A stretch of 31,042 bases of DNA from NCBI GenBank assembly GCA_045577495.1, contig JAZNIK010000003.1, forward strand, positions 1-31,042, read 5' to 3'. The notes under the pieces are model-generated. The model had not been told where the DNA came from. It did no database searches and was given only the letters and a program-made list of their open reading frames with translations. How positions within the stretch are numbered: position 1 is the first letter of the stretch; every line of letters starts with the position of its first letter. The DNA is from UMGS1279 sp045577495. GTDB lineage: Bacteria; Bacillota; Clostridia; Oscillospirales; Acutalibacteraceae. Below are positions 21,359-28,715 of this stretch, piece by piece. Made by a program: the position numbers and the translations under genes.

Positions 21359-22189
21359 ATGGAAAAATCAGCACATAAATTAGAATTGCTAAAGAGAATA
21401 GCAGAACTTGAAAGACAAGAACTGTGGCATCTGGATGTAGAAGATGACCCCGAAACCTATCCGCTTATGCCGGATAAGATTGATTATTTAAACCAGAAGT
21501 TTTTAAGTAAAATTAAAAATAAAATCGCTAATGTTTTTGGCGCACGTTTTTTTGATAAAATGATTGCCGACCGACAGCTTATTATAAAAGAGGTTAGAGG
21601 CATTGAGAATTTTACTGCCGTAAACGGAGGTAAAATAGTCACCTGTAATCATTTTAGCATCAGCGATAATTACGCCGTATGGGTGGCGCTTCGCGACCAT
21701 ATGAACGGCAAAATGCTTTACAAGGTGATTCGCGAAGGCAACTACACCAATCCGCCAAAGCCTTTTGGACTGTTTATGAGGCACTGTAATACTCTGCCAT
21801 TGTCAAGTCAAAAGGCAACTATGGTAAAGTTTATGAGGGCGTTTGCAGAGCTTTTAAAACGCGGAGAAACAATTTTAATATATCCCGAGCAAGGTATGTG
21901 GTGGAACTATAAAAAACCTCGTCCTATGCAGGATGGAGCTTTTTCTCTTGCGGTTCGCAATACAACACCAATTGTGCCGATTTTTATAACTATGGAAGAT
22001 AGCGACCATCTTGATGGTGACGGCTTTCCCGTTCAGGAATACACATTACATATATTGCCGGCAATATATCCAAACCATAATCTTTCGCATAGCGATGCAA
22101 AAAATGATATGAAAAACAAAAACTACGAGGTATGGGTTAAAACTTATGAGGAGTTTTACAAAAAGCCTTTAAAGTATGGTGAAATATGA
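21359..22189 (+). CDS. PlsC-like (LPLAT) acyltransferase
   Basis: This 276-residue protein carries the lysophospholipid/glycerol acyltransferase signatures: NHFSISD with the catalytic His-x4-Asp at about 97-103, and YPEQGMWW at about 179-186 in the substrate motif region. An N-terminal region of about 90 residues rich in Glu, Lys and Leu precedes it, and no clear transmembrane helix is seen. The ATG at 21359 is chosen because AGAGG, formed at the end of the GT8 gene, sits properly before it; an earlier in-frame GTG would overlap the GT8 gene and lacks a site. Its stop overlaps the next gene in ATGA. It may acylate a glycolipid made by the neighbouring GT8, or be a paralog for phospholipid synthesis. 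The cassette context favours the former, as inference only. Confidence 0.83.
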   Translation: MEKSAHKLELLKRIAELERQELWHLDVEDDPETYPLMPDKIDYLNQKFLSKIKNKIANVFGARFFDKMIADRQLIIKEVRGIENFTAVNGGKIVTCNHFSISDNYAVWVALRDHMNGKMLYKVIREGNYTNPPKPFGLFMRHCNTLPLSSQKATMVKFMRAFAELLKRGETILIYPEQGMWWNYKKPRPMQDGAFSLAVRNTTPIVPIFITMEDSDHLDGDGFPVQEYTLHILPAIYPNHNLSHSDAKNDMKNKNYEVWVKTYEEFYKKPLKYGEI

Positions 22190-22803
22190 AATTATATCTT
22201 TGGATAATCGGTCTTGCCATGCTTGTTGTGTTTGCTGTCAACATCCTGTTTGATATATCAACTTGGTATAATGTGGTGATAGCGGTTGTTTTATGTACGG
22301 CGGCACAATTTGCGCTTGATGGGCTGATTGCGATTATAATCAACAAAATTCCTGACATGCTTTTTGGTGTTAGTAATCCGCTTTACAATGTATCGGAGTT
22401 TGAGAAAAAACTTTATAAAAAACTCAAGGTACGAAACTGGAAGGATAAGGTTTGGGAGCTTGGCGGTTTAGGTGGCTTTAGCAAGAAAAATTTAGCAATC
22501 CCAAATAACCCTGAATATATAGAAAAGTTTATTATAGAATGTAATAAGGGTGTGCTAACTCACAGACTATCCTATCCTATAGGTTTTCTGCCAATGCTTG
22601 TTATACCGAATGTGTGTGCCTTTTCTATTGCTTTTCCGGTTGCTATGGTTAATTTATTCTTAAACATTTTACCAACCCTTGTGCTTAGGTATAACACGCC
22701 AAAGCTACACGCTATGTTAAAAAGAATCAGTAGAAATCAAAACCATAAGCAACAGCAATTTTGCTATAAATCAACTAAGGAAAAGATAGTTTTAAAAAAA
22801 TAA
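22186..22803 (+). CDS. CrtO-like membrane acyltransferase family protein
   Basis: This 205-residue membrane protein resembles the glycosyl-4,4'-diaponeurosporenoate acyltransferase (CrtO) family, known from staphyloxanthin synthesis, although many distant members act on other lipids. Two N-terminal hydrophobic helices (about 4-22 and 30-54) and one or two more near 140-172 are visible. The segment NILPTLVLRYNTPKLHAML (about 164-182) is the conserved C-terminal signature, and KVRNWKDKVWELGG (about 80-93) is another typical segment. It overlaps the preceding PlsC-like gene by four bases (ATGA). No carotenoid genes are present in this window, so a staphyloxanthin role is not supported. A second acylation of the GT8 product is the simplest guess. 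The C terminus is Lys/Gln-rich. Confidence 0.72.
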   Translation: MKLYLWIIGLAMLVVFAVNILFDISTWYNVVIAVVLCTAAQFALDGLIAIIINKIPDMLFGVSNPLYNVSEFEKKLYKKLKVRNWKDKVWELGGLGGFSKKNLAIPNNPEYIEKFIIECNKGVLTHRLSYPIGFLPMLVIPNVCAFSIAFPVAMVNLFLNILPTLVLRYNTPKLHAMLKRISRNQNHKQQQFCYKSTKEKIVLKK

Positions 22804-22824
22804 TTTTAAAACTAAAAAAAGTAC

Positions 22825-22853
22825 TTGATTTTTGCAGATGGTTGTGTTATTAT
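22825..22853 (+). promoter_or_regulatory. Strong promoter of rplS
   Basis: TTGATT (22825-22830) and TATTAT (22848-22853) are separated by 17 bases, with TGT forming an extended -10. This predicts transcription from about 22860 and a leader of about 120 bases. Confidence 0.72.
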
Positions 22854-22859
22854 AGTTTA

Positions 22860-22975
22860 GCATCTGATTACATCTGTATCCTTACAGGTGGGGTCATTGC
22901 CGAAAAGACAATGAAGCGGGCGGTCCTCTGTTCACTTTAGTTTGAAGTATGAACGTCTGATATTATTAAGGAGGA
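22860..22975 (+). promoter_or_regulatory. L19-type ribosomal protein leader (autoregulatory RNA)
   Basis: The leader between the rplS promoter and start contains CAGGTGGGGTCATTG, then CAATGAAGCGGGCGGTCC. TCATTG (22894-22899) pairs with CAATGA (22909-22914). It resembles the Rfam L19 leader of low-GC Firmicutes, in which free L19 represses its own mRNA. I judge this by pattern and position and have not run a covariance model. It ends just before AAGGAGG. Confidence 0.65.
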
Positions 22976-22982
22976 AAATAAA

Positions 22983-23327
22983 ATGGATTTCGTAAAGAAC
23001 TTGTCGGCTAGTCAACTTAAAGAGAATGCACCCGAAATCAAAATCGGTTCTACCGTTAAGGTTCACGTAAAGATTCGTGAGGGTGAAAGAGAGCGTATTC
23101 AGGTATTTGAGGGTACTGTTATTGCACGTAACAACAGCGGTATTTCTGAAACCTTTACAGTTCGTCGCTTATCATACGGCGTTGGTGTAGAGCGTGTGTT
23201 CCCTGTTCATTCTCCCAACGTAGATAAGGTTGAAATTGTTCGTGAGGGTCGTATCCGCAGAGCAAAACTTTACTATCTTCGTGATAGAGTTGGTAAGGCT
23301 GCTAAGGTTAAAGAGCAAATCAAATAA
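22983..23327 (+). CDS. rplS: 50S ribosomal protein L19
   Basis: L19 sits at the interface of the 30S and 50S subunits. The 114-residue length is normal for the family. The recognisable core is GSTVKVHVKIREGERERIQV (22-41) and VFEGTVIARNNSGISETFTV (41-60), followed by RRLSYGVGVERVFPVHSPN and the basic end RRAKLYYLRDRVGKAAKVKE. The start has AAGGAGG and the gene has its own strong promoter and a long structured leader, implying autoregulation. A terminator follows immediately, so it is probably monocistronic or only partly read through into lepB. In Firmicutes rplS commonly precedes lepB, rbgA and rnhB, as here. Confidence 0.97.
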   Translation: MDFVKNLSASQLKENAPEIKIGSTVKVHVKIREGERERIQVFEGTVIARNNSGISETFTVRRLSYGVGVERVFPVHSPNVDKVEIVREGRIRRAKLYYLRDRVGKAAKVKEQIK

Positions 23328-23334
23328 TTTTTTT

Positions 23335-23359
23335 AGGGGACAGGTTTGTCCCCTTTTTT
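23335..23359 (+). terminator. Terminator of rplS
   Basis: AGGGGACA (23335-23342) and TGTCCCCT (23347-23354) form an 8-bp GC-rich stem with a GGTT loop, followed by TTTTT. Confidence 0.88.
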
Positions 23360-23395
23360 GTATTTTTGGTAATAAATAATGTAAGGGGTGATTAT

Positions 23396-24151
23396 ATGAA
23401 AACAGAGCAACAACAGGGTGATAAACAAAATTTTAAACAAAAATATGATGCTTTTTTTGAAAATACAAAAACTTGGTTTAAAGCATTGTTTAATCGTGAA
23501 AAACACGAGATTGATGAGGATGCAGACCTGCTTCCTTTTGACCTTAAAGAGTTGGCAACCGTCACAGCGCCTCATAGCGTTGTTTATCAACCAAAGAAAA
23601 AGGGCCTTCGTGAGCTTTTTGAGTGGCTTGATATTGTTGTGGCATCTATAATTGCGGTGGTAATTATATTCACCTTTGTTTTTCGTATAGTTGCTATTGA
23701 GGGTCCCTCTATGATGGATACCCTTCATAATGGCGAGAGGGTTGTTATCTCCAATCTTTTTTATCAGCCAAAAAGGGGAGATATTGTTGTAATATCCCGC
23801 AATACAGAGAACTCGGCAGAGGTTGGCAGTTATGATGAGCCAATCATAAAACGAGTTATTGCAACCGAGGGTGAGGTTGTAGATATAGATTTTCAAAAAG
23901 GTATAGTATATGTTGACGGCGTTGCATTAAAGGAAGATTATATAAGGGAGCCAACATATCGAAGCTTTGATATAACCTTTCCTGTGCGTGTTAAAGAAAA
24001 TTCAGTTTTCGTAATGGGCGATAATCGTAATGATTCGCTTGATAGCCGTTCATCGCAGATTGGCGATAATGGTATGGTGGATAAAAAATATATTTTAGGT
24101 CACGCAGTTTTGCGCGTGTTTCCTTTAAATAAACTTGGGAGATTAAAATAA
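23396..24151 (+). CDS. lepB: Type I signal peptidase
   Basis: This 251-residue protein cleaves signal peptides from Sec- and Tat-exported proteins on the outer membrane face. Residues 1-76 are a cytoplasmic extension, longer than in SipS, and a transmembrane helix covers about 77-99. The catalytic serine is S105 in EGPSMMDTL and the general-base lysine is K152 in IIKRVIATEGEVV. The box GDNRNDSLDSR (208-218) is intact. The Ser/Lys dyad is the Gram-positive SipS type. The ATG at 23396 is preferred over an upstream GTG at 23366 because AAGGGGTG precedes it. It starts the cluster with rbgA, rnhB, yraN and an M19 dipeptidase, and its stop overlaps the rbgA start by one base (TAATG). Confidence 0.95.
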   Translation: MKTEQQQGDKQNFKQKYDAFFENTKTWFKALFNREKHEIDEDADLLPFDLKELATVTAPHSVVYQPKKKGLRELFEWLDIVVASIIAVVIIFTFVFRIVAIEGPSMMDTLHNGERVVISNLFYQPKRGDIVVISRNTENSAEVGSYDEPIIKRVIATEGEVVDIDFQKGIVYVDGVALKEDYIREPTYRSFDITFPVRVKENSVFVMGDNRNDSLDSRSSQIGDNGMVDKKYILGHAVLRVFPLNKLGRLK

Positions 24152-25020
24152 TGAGTGAAAATACAATTCAATGGTTTCCCGGCCATATGGCAAAAACACG
24201 CCGAAAAATCACCGAAAGCCTTTCACTTGTAGATGCGGTGGTTGAAATAACCGACGCAAGAATACCTGTCAGCAGTCGTAATCCGGAGCTGGCGGGTATC
24301 GTTGTAAATAAACCGTTAATCGTTTTGCTTAATAAAAGCGATATGGCAGACCCTAGTGAAACAGCAAGGTGGATAGATTGGTATAAAAATCAAGGTATAA
24401 CCGCCTTGGCGGTTGATTGCCGTTCGGGTAAGGGAATAAACGCATTTCCTAATGCAGTTAAAACACTTTTAAAGGATAAACTATTAAAAAATAAAGAAAA
24501 AGGCTTGGTGGGTAAGCCGTTAAGACTAATGATTGTTGGAATACCAAACGTTGGCAAATCCTCTTTTATAAATAGGCTATCAAAAACATCTCGCGCAAAG
24601 GTGGAGGATAGGCCGGGTGTTACAAGAGGCAATCAATGGTTTTCGGTTGGTGGCGGTTTAGAACTGCTTGATACCCCAGGTGTGCTTTGGCCTAAGTTTG
24701 ATGACCCTAAAGTAGGGCTTCGACTTGCTATAACGGGCGCTATTAAGGATGCTGTAATGGATATTGAAACCTTGGCGGTTCGCTTTATTGATGAGGTAAA
24801 ATATAAGTATGGCTCTCTTTTAGAGCAGAGATATAAATTCACGCTTGATACCGAGGCAGATTCTTACGATATTTTGTGTGATATTGGTAGAAAACGCGGA
24901 ATGGTAATACGCGGTGGTGAGATTGATACCGAACGTGCGGCGGTAATGCTTATGGATGAATACCGCGCAGCCGTGATAGGTAGAACCACTCTTGATACTA
25001 TTTCAGAGTTAGAGGTGTAA
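24151..25020 (+). CDS. rbgA: Ribosome biogenesis GTPase RbgA (YlqF)
   Basis: This 289-residue circularly permuted GTPase is required for a late step of 50S assembly. The G motifs appear in permuted order: G4 NKSD at 61-64, then G1 GIPNVGKSS at 130-138, G2 threonine within GVT near 156-158, and G3 DTPG at 174-177. The N-terminal IQWFPGHMAKTRR segment is a hallmark of the RbgA/MTG1 family, and the C-terminal region (about 200-289) fits its RNA-binding domain. It starts at the final base of lepB (TAATG) with GGGAG upstream. Placement next to rplS and rnhB matches the classic Firmicutes order. Confidence 0.96.
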   Translation: MSENTIQWFPGHMAKTRRKITESLSLVDAVVEITDARIPVSSRNPELAGIVVNKPLIVLLNKSDMADPSETARWIDWYKNQGITALAVDCRSGKGINAFPNAVKTLLKDKLLKNKEKGLVGKPLRLMIVGIPNVGKSSFINRLSKTSRAKVEDRPGVTRGNQWFSVGGGLELLDTPGVLWPKFDDPKVGLRLAITGAIKDAVMDIETLAVRFIDEVKYKYGSLLEQRYKFTLDTEADSYDILCDIGRKRGMVIRGGEIDTERAAVMLMDEYRAAVIGRTTLDTISELEV

Positions 25021-25023
25021 AAT

Positions 25024-25620
25024 ATGCCCGATTATTCGTATGAGCAAAAGGCTATGAGTAGCGGCTTTTCTGCCGTTTGCGGAGTTGATGAGGCGGGTCG
25101 CGGTCCACTTGCGGGTCCTGTTTGTGCGGCCGCGGTAATATTACCCGAGGGCGCAGTAATAGAAGGCCTTAATGATTCAAAAAAACTTACCGAAAAGAAA
25201 AGAGAAGCCTTGTTTGATAAGGTGAAGGAAACCGCTATAAGTTGGTCTGTTGCTTTTGCAAGTATAGAAGAGATTGAAGAACATAATATATTAAATGCAA
25301 CCTTTATTGCTATGAATAGGGCGATTGAGGGGTTAAATGTATCCGCCGATTTTGCTATTATTGATGGTAATAGAGTTCCAAAGGGTATAAAGGTGCCTTG
25401 CGAAACGGTCGTAAAGGGTGATAGCAAGTCAATGTCGGTTGCGGCGGCATCAATTTTGGCTAAGGTTTCGCGAGACAGACTTATGTTAGAGTTGGATGAG
25501 AAATATCCTCAGTATGAATTTAAAAGGCATAAAGGCTACGGAACCGCTTTGCATATAGAAAAAATCAAGGAATATGGCCCAAGCGAGTGCCATCGCCCAA
25601 GCTTTTTAAAAAAGATATGA
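25024..25620 (+). CDS. rnhB: Ribonuclease HII
   Basis: This 198-residue enzyme cuts RNA in RNA-DNA hybrids and starts removal of misincorporated ribonucleotides. The catalytic DEDD residues are D22 and E23 (VDEAGRGPLAGPV), D114 (AIIDGN) and D133 (KGDSKSMSVAAASI). NDSKKLTEKKRE at 50-61 is family-typical. The RHKGYGT motif at 168-174 completes the signature. The gene begins three bases after the rbgA stop with GAGGTG upstream. Its stop overlaps the yraN start as ATGA. Confidence 0.96.
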   Translation: MPDYSYEQKAMSSGFSAVCGVDEAGRGPLAGPVCAAAVILPEGAVIEGLNDSKKLTEKKREALFDKVKETAISWSVAFASIEEIEEHNILNATFIAMNRAIEGLNVSADFAIIDGNRVPKGIKVPCETVVKGDSKSMSVAAASILAKVSRDRLMLELDEKYPQYEFKRHKGYGTALHIEKIKEYGPSECHRPSFLKKI

Positions 25621-26009
25621 GTGGACTTAATAGTTATGCTTTAGGTAGAACAGGCGAGGCTTTGGCGGCCGAGTTTTTAAAGGATAAAGGCTTTTTTATC
25701 TCTGCAAAAAACTATCGCTATTCTATCGGCGAGATTGATATAATTGCCGAAAATAAATATCTTGTTTTATTCGTTGAGGTAAAGCTTAGAAAAGAATCGG
25801 CGGGTTATTCGCCTAAAGAGGCGGTTACAATAGATAAAAAGCGCAGAATTTTAACTGCGGCTAAAAACTATATTTACCGCAGTCATACAAAATTGCAACC
25901 AAGATTCGATGTAATTGAGATTGTTCAAAAAAATGATGCTGACTTAAAAAATGCAGAAGTTAATTGGATACAAAATGCGTTTGGAGTGAGCAATAATGGA
26001 TTTTTTTGA
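25617..26009 (+). CDS. yraN: UPF0102 family protein YraN (putative nuclease)
   Basis: This 130-residue protein is a YraN/UPF0102 member, a family with a restriction-endonuclease-like fold whose function is poorly known. The start at 25617 gives the usual length and overlaps the rnhB stop in ATGA; an earlier GTG frame start was rejected. The family signature GRTGEALAAEFLKDKG (10-25) is followed by the PD-(D/E)xK-like residues GEID (D41) and FVEVK (E54, K56). Pairing with rnhB is very common in bacteria and fits nucleic acid processing. It overlaps the next gene by 14 bases, suggesting translational coupling. Confidence 0.92.
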   Translation: MSGLNSYALGRTGEALAAEFLKDKGFFISAKNYRYSIGEIDIIAENKYLVLFVEVKLRKESAGYSPKEAVTIDKKRRILTAAKNYIYRSHTKLQPRFDVIEIVQKNDADLKNAEVNWIQNAFGVSNNGFF

Positions 26010-26871
26010 TTTTCACGCAGATACACCGCTTGTTTTGGCATCAGATAACCCGTTGGCTTCGGCGGTGGATATGATAACCCCACCGTTTGAAAGATACATT
26101 CAAATCTTTGCAATTTATTTAAGTGATGGGGACAAAAACCCTTTTGAAACCTATAAAATAAGACTTGACGGGGTAAAAGAATTTTGCGAAAAAAACAATA
26201 TCCCAATTTTAACAAAAATAAAAAATGTTAAAAAAGGGATTATTTTGTCGGTTGAAAATGGAGGCATTTTGGCAGAAAATCCCGATTTTTTAAATACGAT
26301 TTATAATGATGGGGTCAGAATTTTAAGCCTTTCGTGGAACGGAAAAAACCAACTCGCCTTTGGTTCGGATTTTAATGGTCCGCTTACCACAAAGGGTAAG
26401 GATATCATTAAAAGAATGAACGAGCTTGGTATGGTGCTTGATGTTTCGCACCTGTCACATAAATCTTCTGTTATGGCTATAAGCGAGGCAGACAGAGTTA
26501 TGGCAACACACTCTTGTTGTGATAGCGTTTTTAATCATAAGAGGAATTTAAGGGATGAAGAAATTAAGTTAATAAAGCAAAAAAACGGGTTAGTAGGGCT
26601 ATGCTTTTATCCCGAGTTTTTAGGCACCGAAGATGTTTATGGTGCGCTTTTAAAAAATGTTAATTATTTGCTAGATTTAGGTATGGAGAAAAACATTGCC
26701 TTTGGTAGTGATTTTGATGGTGCAAAAATGTCACCCAAATTGTCCAAAACAAAGGATATTCCCACACTTTATAATAAATTCATAAAATCGGGATTAAAAA
26801 AATCATTAGTTGATGCAATATTTTATCAAAATGCACTTGCTTTTTTTTGCAAAATGTGTGAAAATAATTAG
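25996..26871 (+). CDS. M19 family (renal-type) membrane dipeptidase
   Basis: This 291-residue protein matches the M19 dinuclear zinc dipeptidases, which hydrolyse dipeptides, some with D-residues. Zinc-site candidates are H7 and D9 (DFHADTP), E87 (SVENGG), H172 (ATHSCC) and H181 (NHKRNL). H152 (DVSHLS) matches a substrate-binding His, and GSDFDG at 237-242 gives D239 and D241. It is shorter than the family average (about 320-370), with compressed inter-motif loops, but the motifs are complete. No signal peptide is seen, so it is likely cytoplasmic. It overlaps the end of yraN by 14 bases and has GGAGTG upstream, making it the final gene of the lepB cluster. Amino-acid recovery or peptidoglycan-peptide turnover are likely roles. 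Confidence 0.87.
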   Translation: MDFFDFHADTPLVLASDNPLASAVDMITPPFERYIQIFAIYLSDGDKNPFETYKIRLDGVKEFCEKNNIPILTKIKNVKKGIILSVENGGILAENPDFLNTIYNDGVRILSLSWNGKNQLAFGSDFNGPLTTKGKDIIKRMNELGMVLDVSHLSHKSSVMAISEADRVMATHSCCDSVFNHKRNLRDEEIKLIKQKNGLVGLCFYPEFLGTEDVYGALLKNVNYLLDLGMEKNIAFGSDFDGAKMSPKLSKTKDIPTLYNKFIKSGLKKSLVDAIFYQNALAFFCKMCENN

Positions 26872-26883
26872 TTGAAAGAGATT

Positions 26884-26906
26884 AACCGAATTTTTGTCGG
26901 TTTTAT
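26884..26906 (+). terminator. Weak hairpin terminator after the dipeptidase gene
   Basis: AACCGA (26884-26889) and TCGGTT (26897-26902) form a six-bp stem with a seven-base loop and a short TTTT-containing tail. It may separate the lepB cluster from thrC, but is short. Confidence 0.4.
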
Positions 26907-26920
26907 ATTTGGAGGAAGTT

Positions 26921-28408
26921 ATGAATTATATCAGCACACGTGACGGTAGCGTTAATGTATCCGCCGCAACAGCCATAGCAAACGGTATTTCTGCCGAGGG
27001 TGGACTTTACGTGCCCGAGAGCATCCCAACTCTCACAAAGGATGATTTTTCTGCCCTTTGCGGTATGGATTATCCTGCTAGAGCCTCATTTATTCTTGGT
27101 AAATTTTTAGGCGATTTTACAAAGCAAGAGGTAGATGCTTGTACAAAGGGCGCATACGTTGGCACCTTTGATAATGATGCTCCTGCACCACTGAATAATC
27201 TTTACGATAATGTTGAGATTTTAGAACTTTGGCATGGTCCTACCTGTGCTTTTAAAGATTTAGCGCTTCAGATATTACCGTTTTTGCTTAGCACATCTGC
27301 AAAAAAGGTGTCTGAGGGTAAAAAGACTGTTATTTTGGTTGCCACATCAGGCGATACAGGTAAAGCCGCTTTAGAGGGTTTTAAAAATGTTGAGGGCACC
27401 GAGATTATGGTATTCTATCCAAGCGATGGTGTTAGCCCAATGCAAAAACTTCAAATGGATACTCAAGAGGGCGATAATGTTTGCGTATATGCAATCGAGG
27501 GTAACTTTGATGATGCGCAATCGGGTGTTAAAAGAATTTTTACAGATGCAAATGTTAATAAAAAACTGCAGGAAAATAATATGCTCTTCTCAAGTGCCAA
27601 CTCTATAAACTGGGGTCGTTTAGCACCGCAGATTGTTTATTATATTTCGGCATATTGCGATTTGCTGAATAGCAAAAAGTCGTTAGATGATGGTTTTAAT
27701 GTTGTTGTTCCAACAGGTAATTTTGGCAATATTCTTGCGGCATATTACGCAAAGATTATGGGCGCACCGATAAATAAACTTGTTTGTGCATCTAACGCCA
27801 ATAAGGTTCTTACCGACTTTTTACAAACAGGCGTGTATGATAGAAACCGCTCATTTTATACCACTATTTCTCCATCAATGGATATTCTTATTTCAAGCAA
27901 CCTTGAGCGTATGCTCTTTGAGCTTTGCGGTAGAGATGATAAAAAGACTAATTTGTGGCAAAATAGCCTTAGTAAAGAGGGTAAATATCAGGTTGACGCA
28001 GATGTTAAGCAAAAACTTGATGAAATATTCTTTGGCGGATACTCAGATGATGAAAAAACAAAGAAAACCATAAAAGAAGTAAAAGAAAAATACGGTTATC
28101 TTTGTGATACCCACACCGCAGTTGCAATCTCTGTTTATGAGGATTATAAAGCAAAAACAGGCGATGATAGACCCACTGTTATTGCATCAACTGCAAGTCC
28201 TTATAAGTTTGCGGCAAGCGTGCTTGAGGCATTAAGCGAAAAACCCTCAAATGATGAATTTGAAACGGTTGATATGTTAAGCGCAAAAACAGGTACTGTA
28301 CCTCCAAAGCCTATAACCGCATTGAAGGGCAAAGAGGTTCGTTTTAATAACATTTGCACCCCAAAAACAATGGAACAGGCCGTTTTAAATAATCTTAAAA
28401 TAAAATAA
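26921..28408 (+). CDS. thrC: Threonine synthase (long, two-domain type)
   Basis: This 495-residue PLP enzyme converts O-phospho-L-homoserine to L-threonine, the final step of threonine synthesis. The N-terminal MNYISTRDGS and GGLYVPE segments are characteristic. The PLP lysine is K112 in GPTCAFKDLALQ, and the PLP phosphate-binding loop is PTGNFGN near 270-276. ATSGDTGKAAL near 149-159 is the catalytic-domain glycine-rich segment. The length and order match the long thrC class found in Clostridia and yeast. The ATG at 26921 follows TTGGAGG, so an upstream in-frame start at 26894 was rejected. It is the only amino acid biosynthesis gene here, with no hom or thrB nearby, and has its own terminator. 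Confidence 0.95.
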   Translation: MNYISTRDGSVNVSAATAIANGISAEGGLYVPESIPTLTKDDFSALCGMDYPARASFILGKFLGDFTKQEVDACTKGAYVGTFDNDAPAPLNNLYDNVEILELWHGPTCAFKDLALQILPFLLSTSAKKVSEGKKTVILVATSGDTGKAALEGFKNVEGTEIMVFYPSDGVSPMQKLQMDTQEGDNVCVYAIEGNFDDAQSGVKRIFTDANVNKKLQENNMLFSSANSINWGRLAPQIVYYISAYCDLLNSKKSLDDGFNVVVPTGNFGNILAAYYAKIMGAPINKLVCASNANKVLTDFLQTGVYDRNRSFYTTISPSMDILISSNLERMLFELCGRDDKKTNLWQNSLSKEGKYQVDADVKQKLDEIFFGGYSDDEKTKKTIKEVKEKYGYLCDTHTAVAISVYEDYKAKTGDDRPTVIASTASPYKFAASVLEALSEKPSNDEFETVDMLSAKTGTVPPKPITALKGKEVRFNNICTPKTMEQAVLNNLKIK

Positions 28409-28414
28409 TAAACA

Positions 28415-28450
28415 CGGCGCACAAATTTATGTGCGCCGCGCTTTTGGTTT
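28415..28450. terminator. Terminator after thrC (probably bidirectional)
   Basis: CGGCGCACA (28415-28423) pairs perfectly with TGTGCGCCG (28430-28438), loop of six, followed by CGCTTTTGGTTTTTT on the + strand. The minus strand continues T-rich, so it can also end the converging DUF1540 gene. Confidence 0.85.
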
Positions 28451-28455
28451 TTTAA

Positions 28456-28626
28456 CTATTTAATATCCTTTGCTTTAAAGGTGTTACAACAGGTATCGGT
28501 TGAGCAACTGCACATATTGCAAGGACCAACCTCAATGTGACCTGCCTCGCAGGCATCATTCTTTGCGTGATAAACGCAGTTTGTAACATTACATTTAATT
28601 CCGGAAATTTCGTGTCTGTTTTCCAT
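28456..28626 (-). CDS. Small Cys-rich DUF1540 protein
   Basis: This 56-residue protein reads from an ATG at 28626 on the minus strand to a TAG at 28456. It has eight cysteines (C12, C17, C26, C36, C39, C41, C46 and C47) and the DUF1540 pattern: GIKCNVTNCVYHAKND near 9-24, GHIEVGPC at 29-36 and the final DTCCNTF. DUF1540 proteins are common in spore-forming and related Firmicutes; their function is unknown, though the Cys pattern suggests metal binding. AGGAGA lies at a good distance before the start. A short inverted repeat upstream could be an operator. Coding is supported by the ribosome site, family match and tidy termination. Confidence 0.87.
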   Translation of the reverse strand: MENRHEISGIKCNVTNCVYHAKNDACEAGHIEVGPCNMCSCSTDTCCNTFKAKDIK

Positions 28627-28652
28627 TTTTTATTCTCCTCGAGTTTAATTTG

Positions 28653-28666
28653 GGTGAAGTATCACC
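28653..28666. promoter_or_regulatory. Operator-like dyad upstream of the DUF1540 gene
   Basis: GGTGA (28653-28657), AGTA and TCACC (28662-28666) form a compact inverted repeat flanked by TTT and AAA, 27 bases before the DUF1540 start. A minus-strand CATAAT (28673-28678) next to it could be its -10. Regulator unknown. Confidence 0.35.
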
Positions 28667-28715
28667 AAAACTATTATGTGTAATTTTTTTATAAATAAAC
28701 AAGGTAGGTGAGTTT

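Noticed and set aside
22186..22803. Assignment as a staphyloxanthin gene
   Set aside because: The family resemblance is real but no carotenoid biosynthesis genes are present in the window, so the pathway name is not supported.
23333..23896. Long minus-strand open frame opposite lepB
   Set aside because: It overlaps a well-supported signal peptidase gene, starts without a ribosome site and its composition reflects the complementary strand of AT-rich coding DNA.
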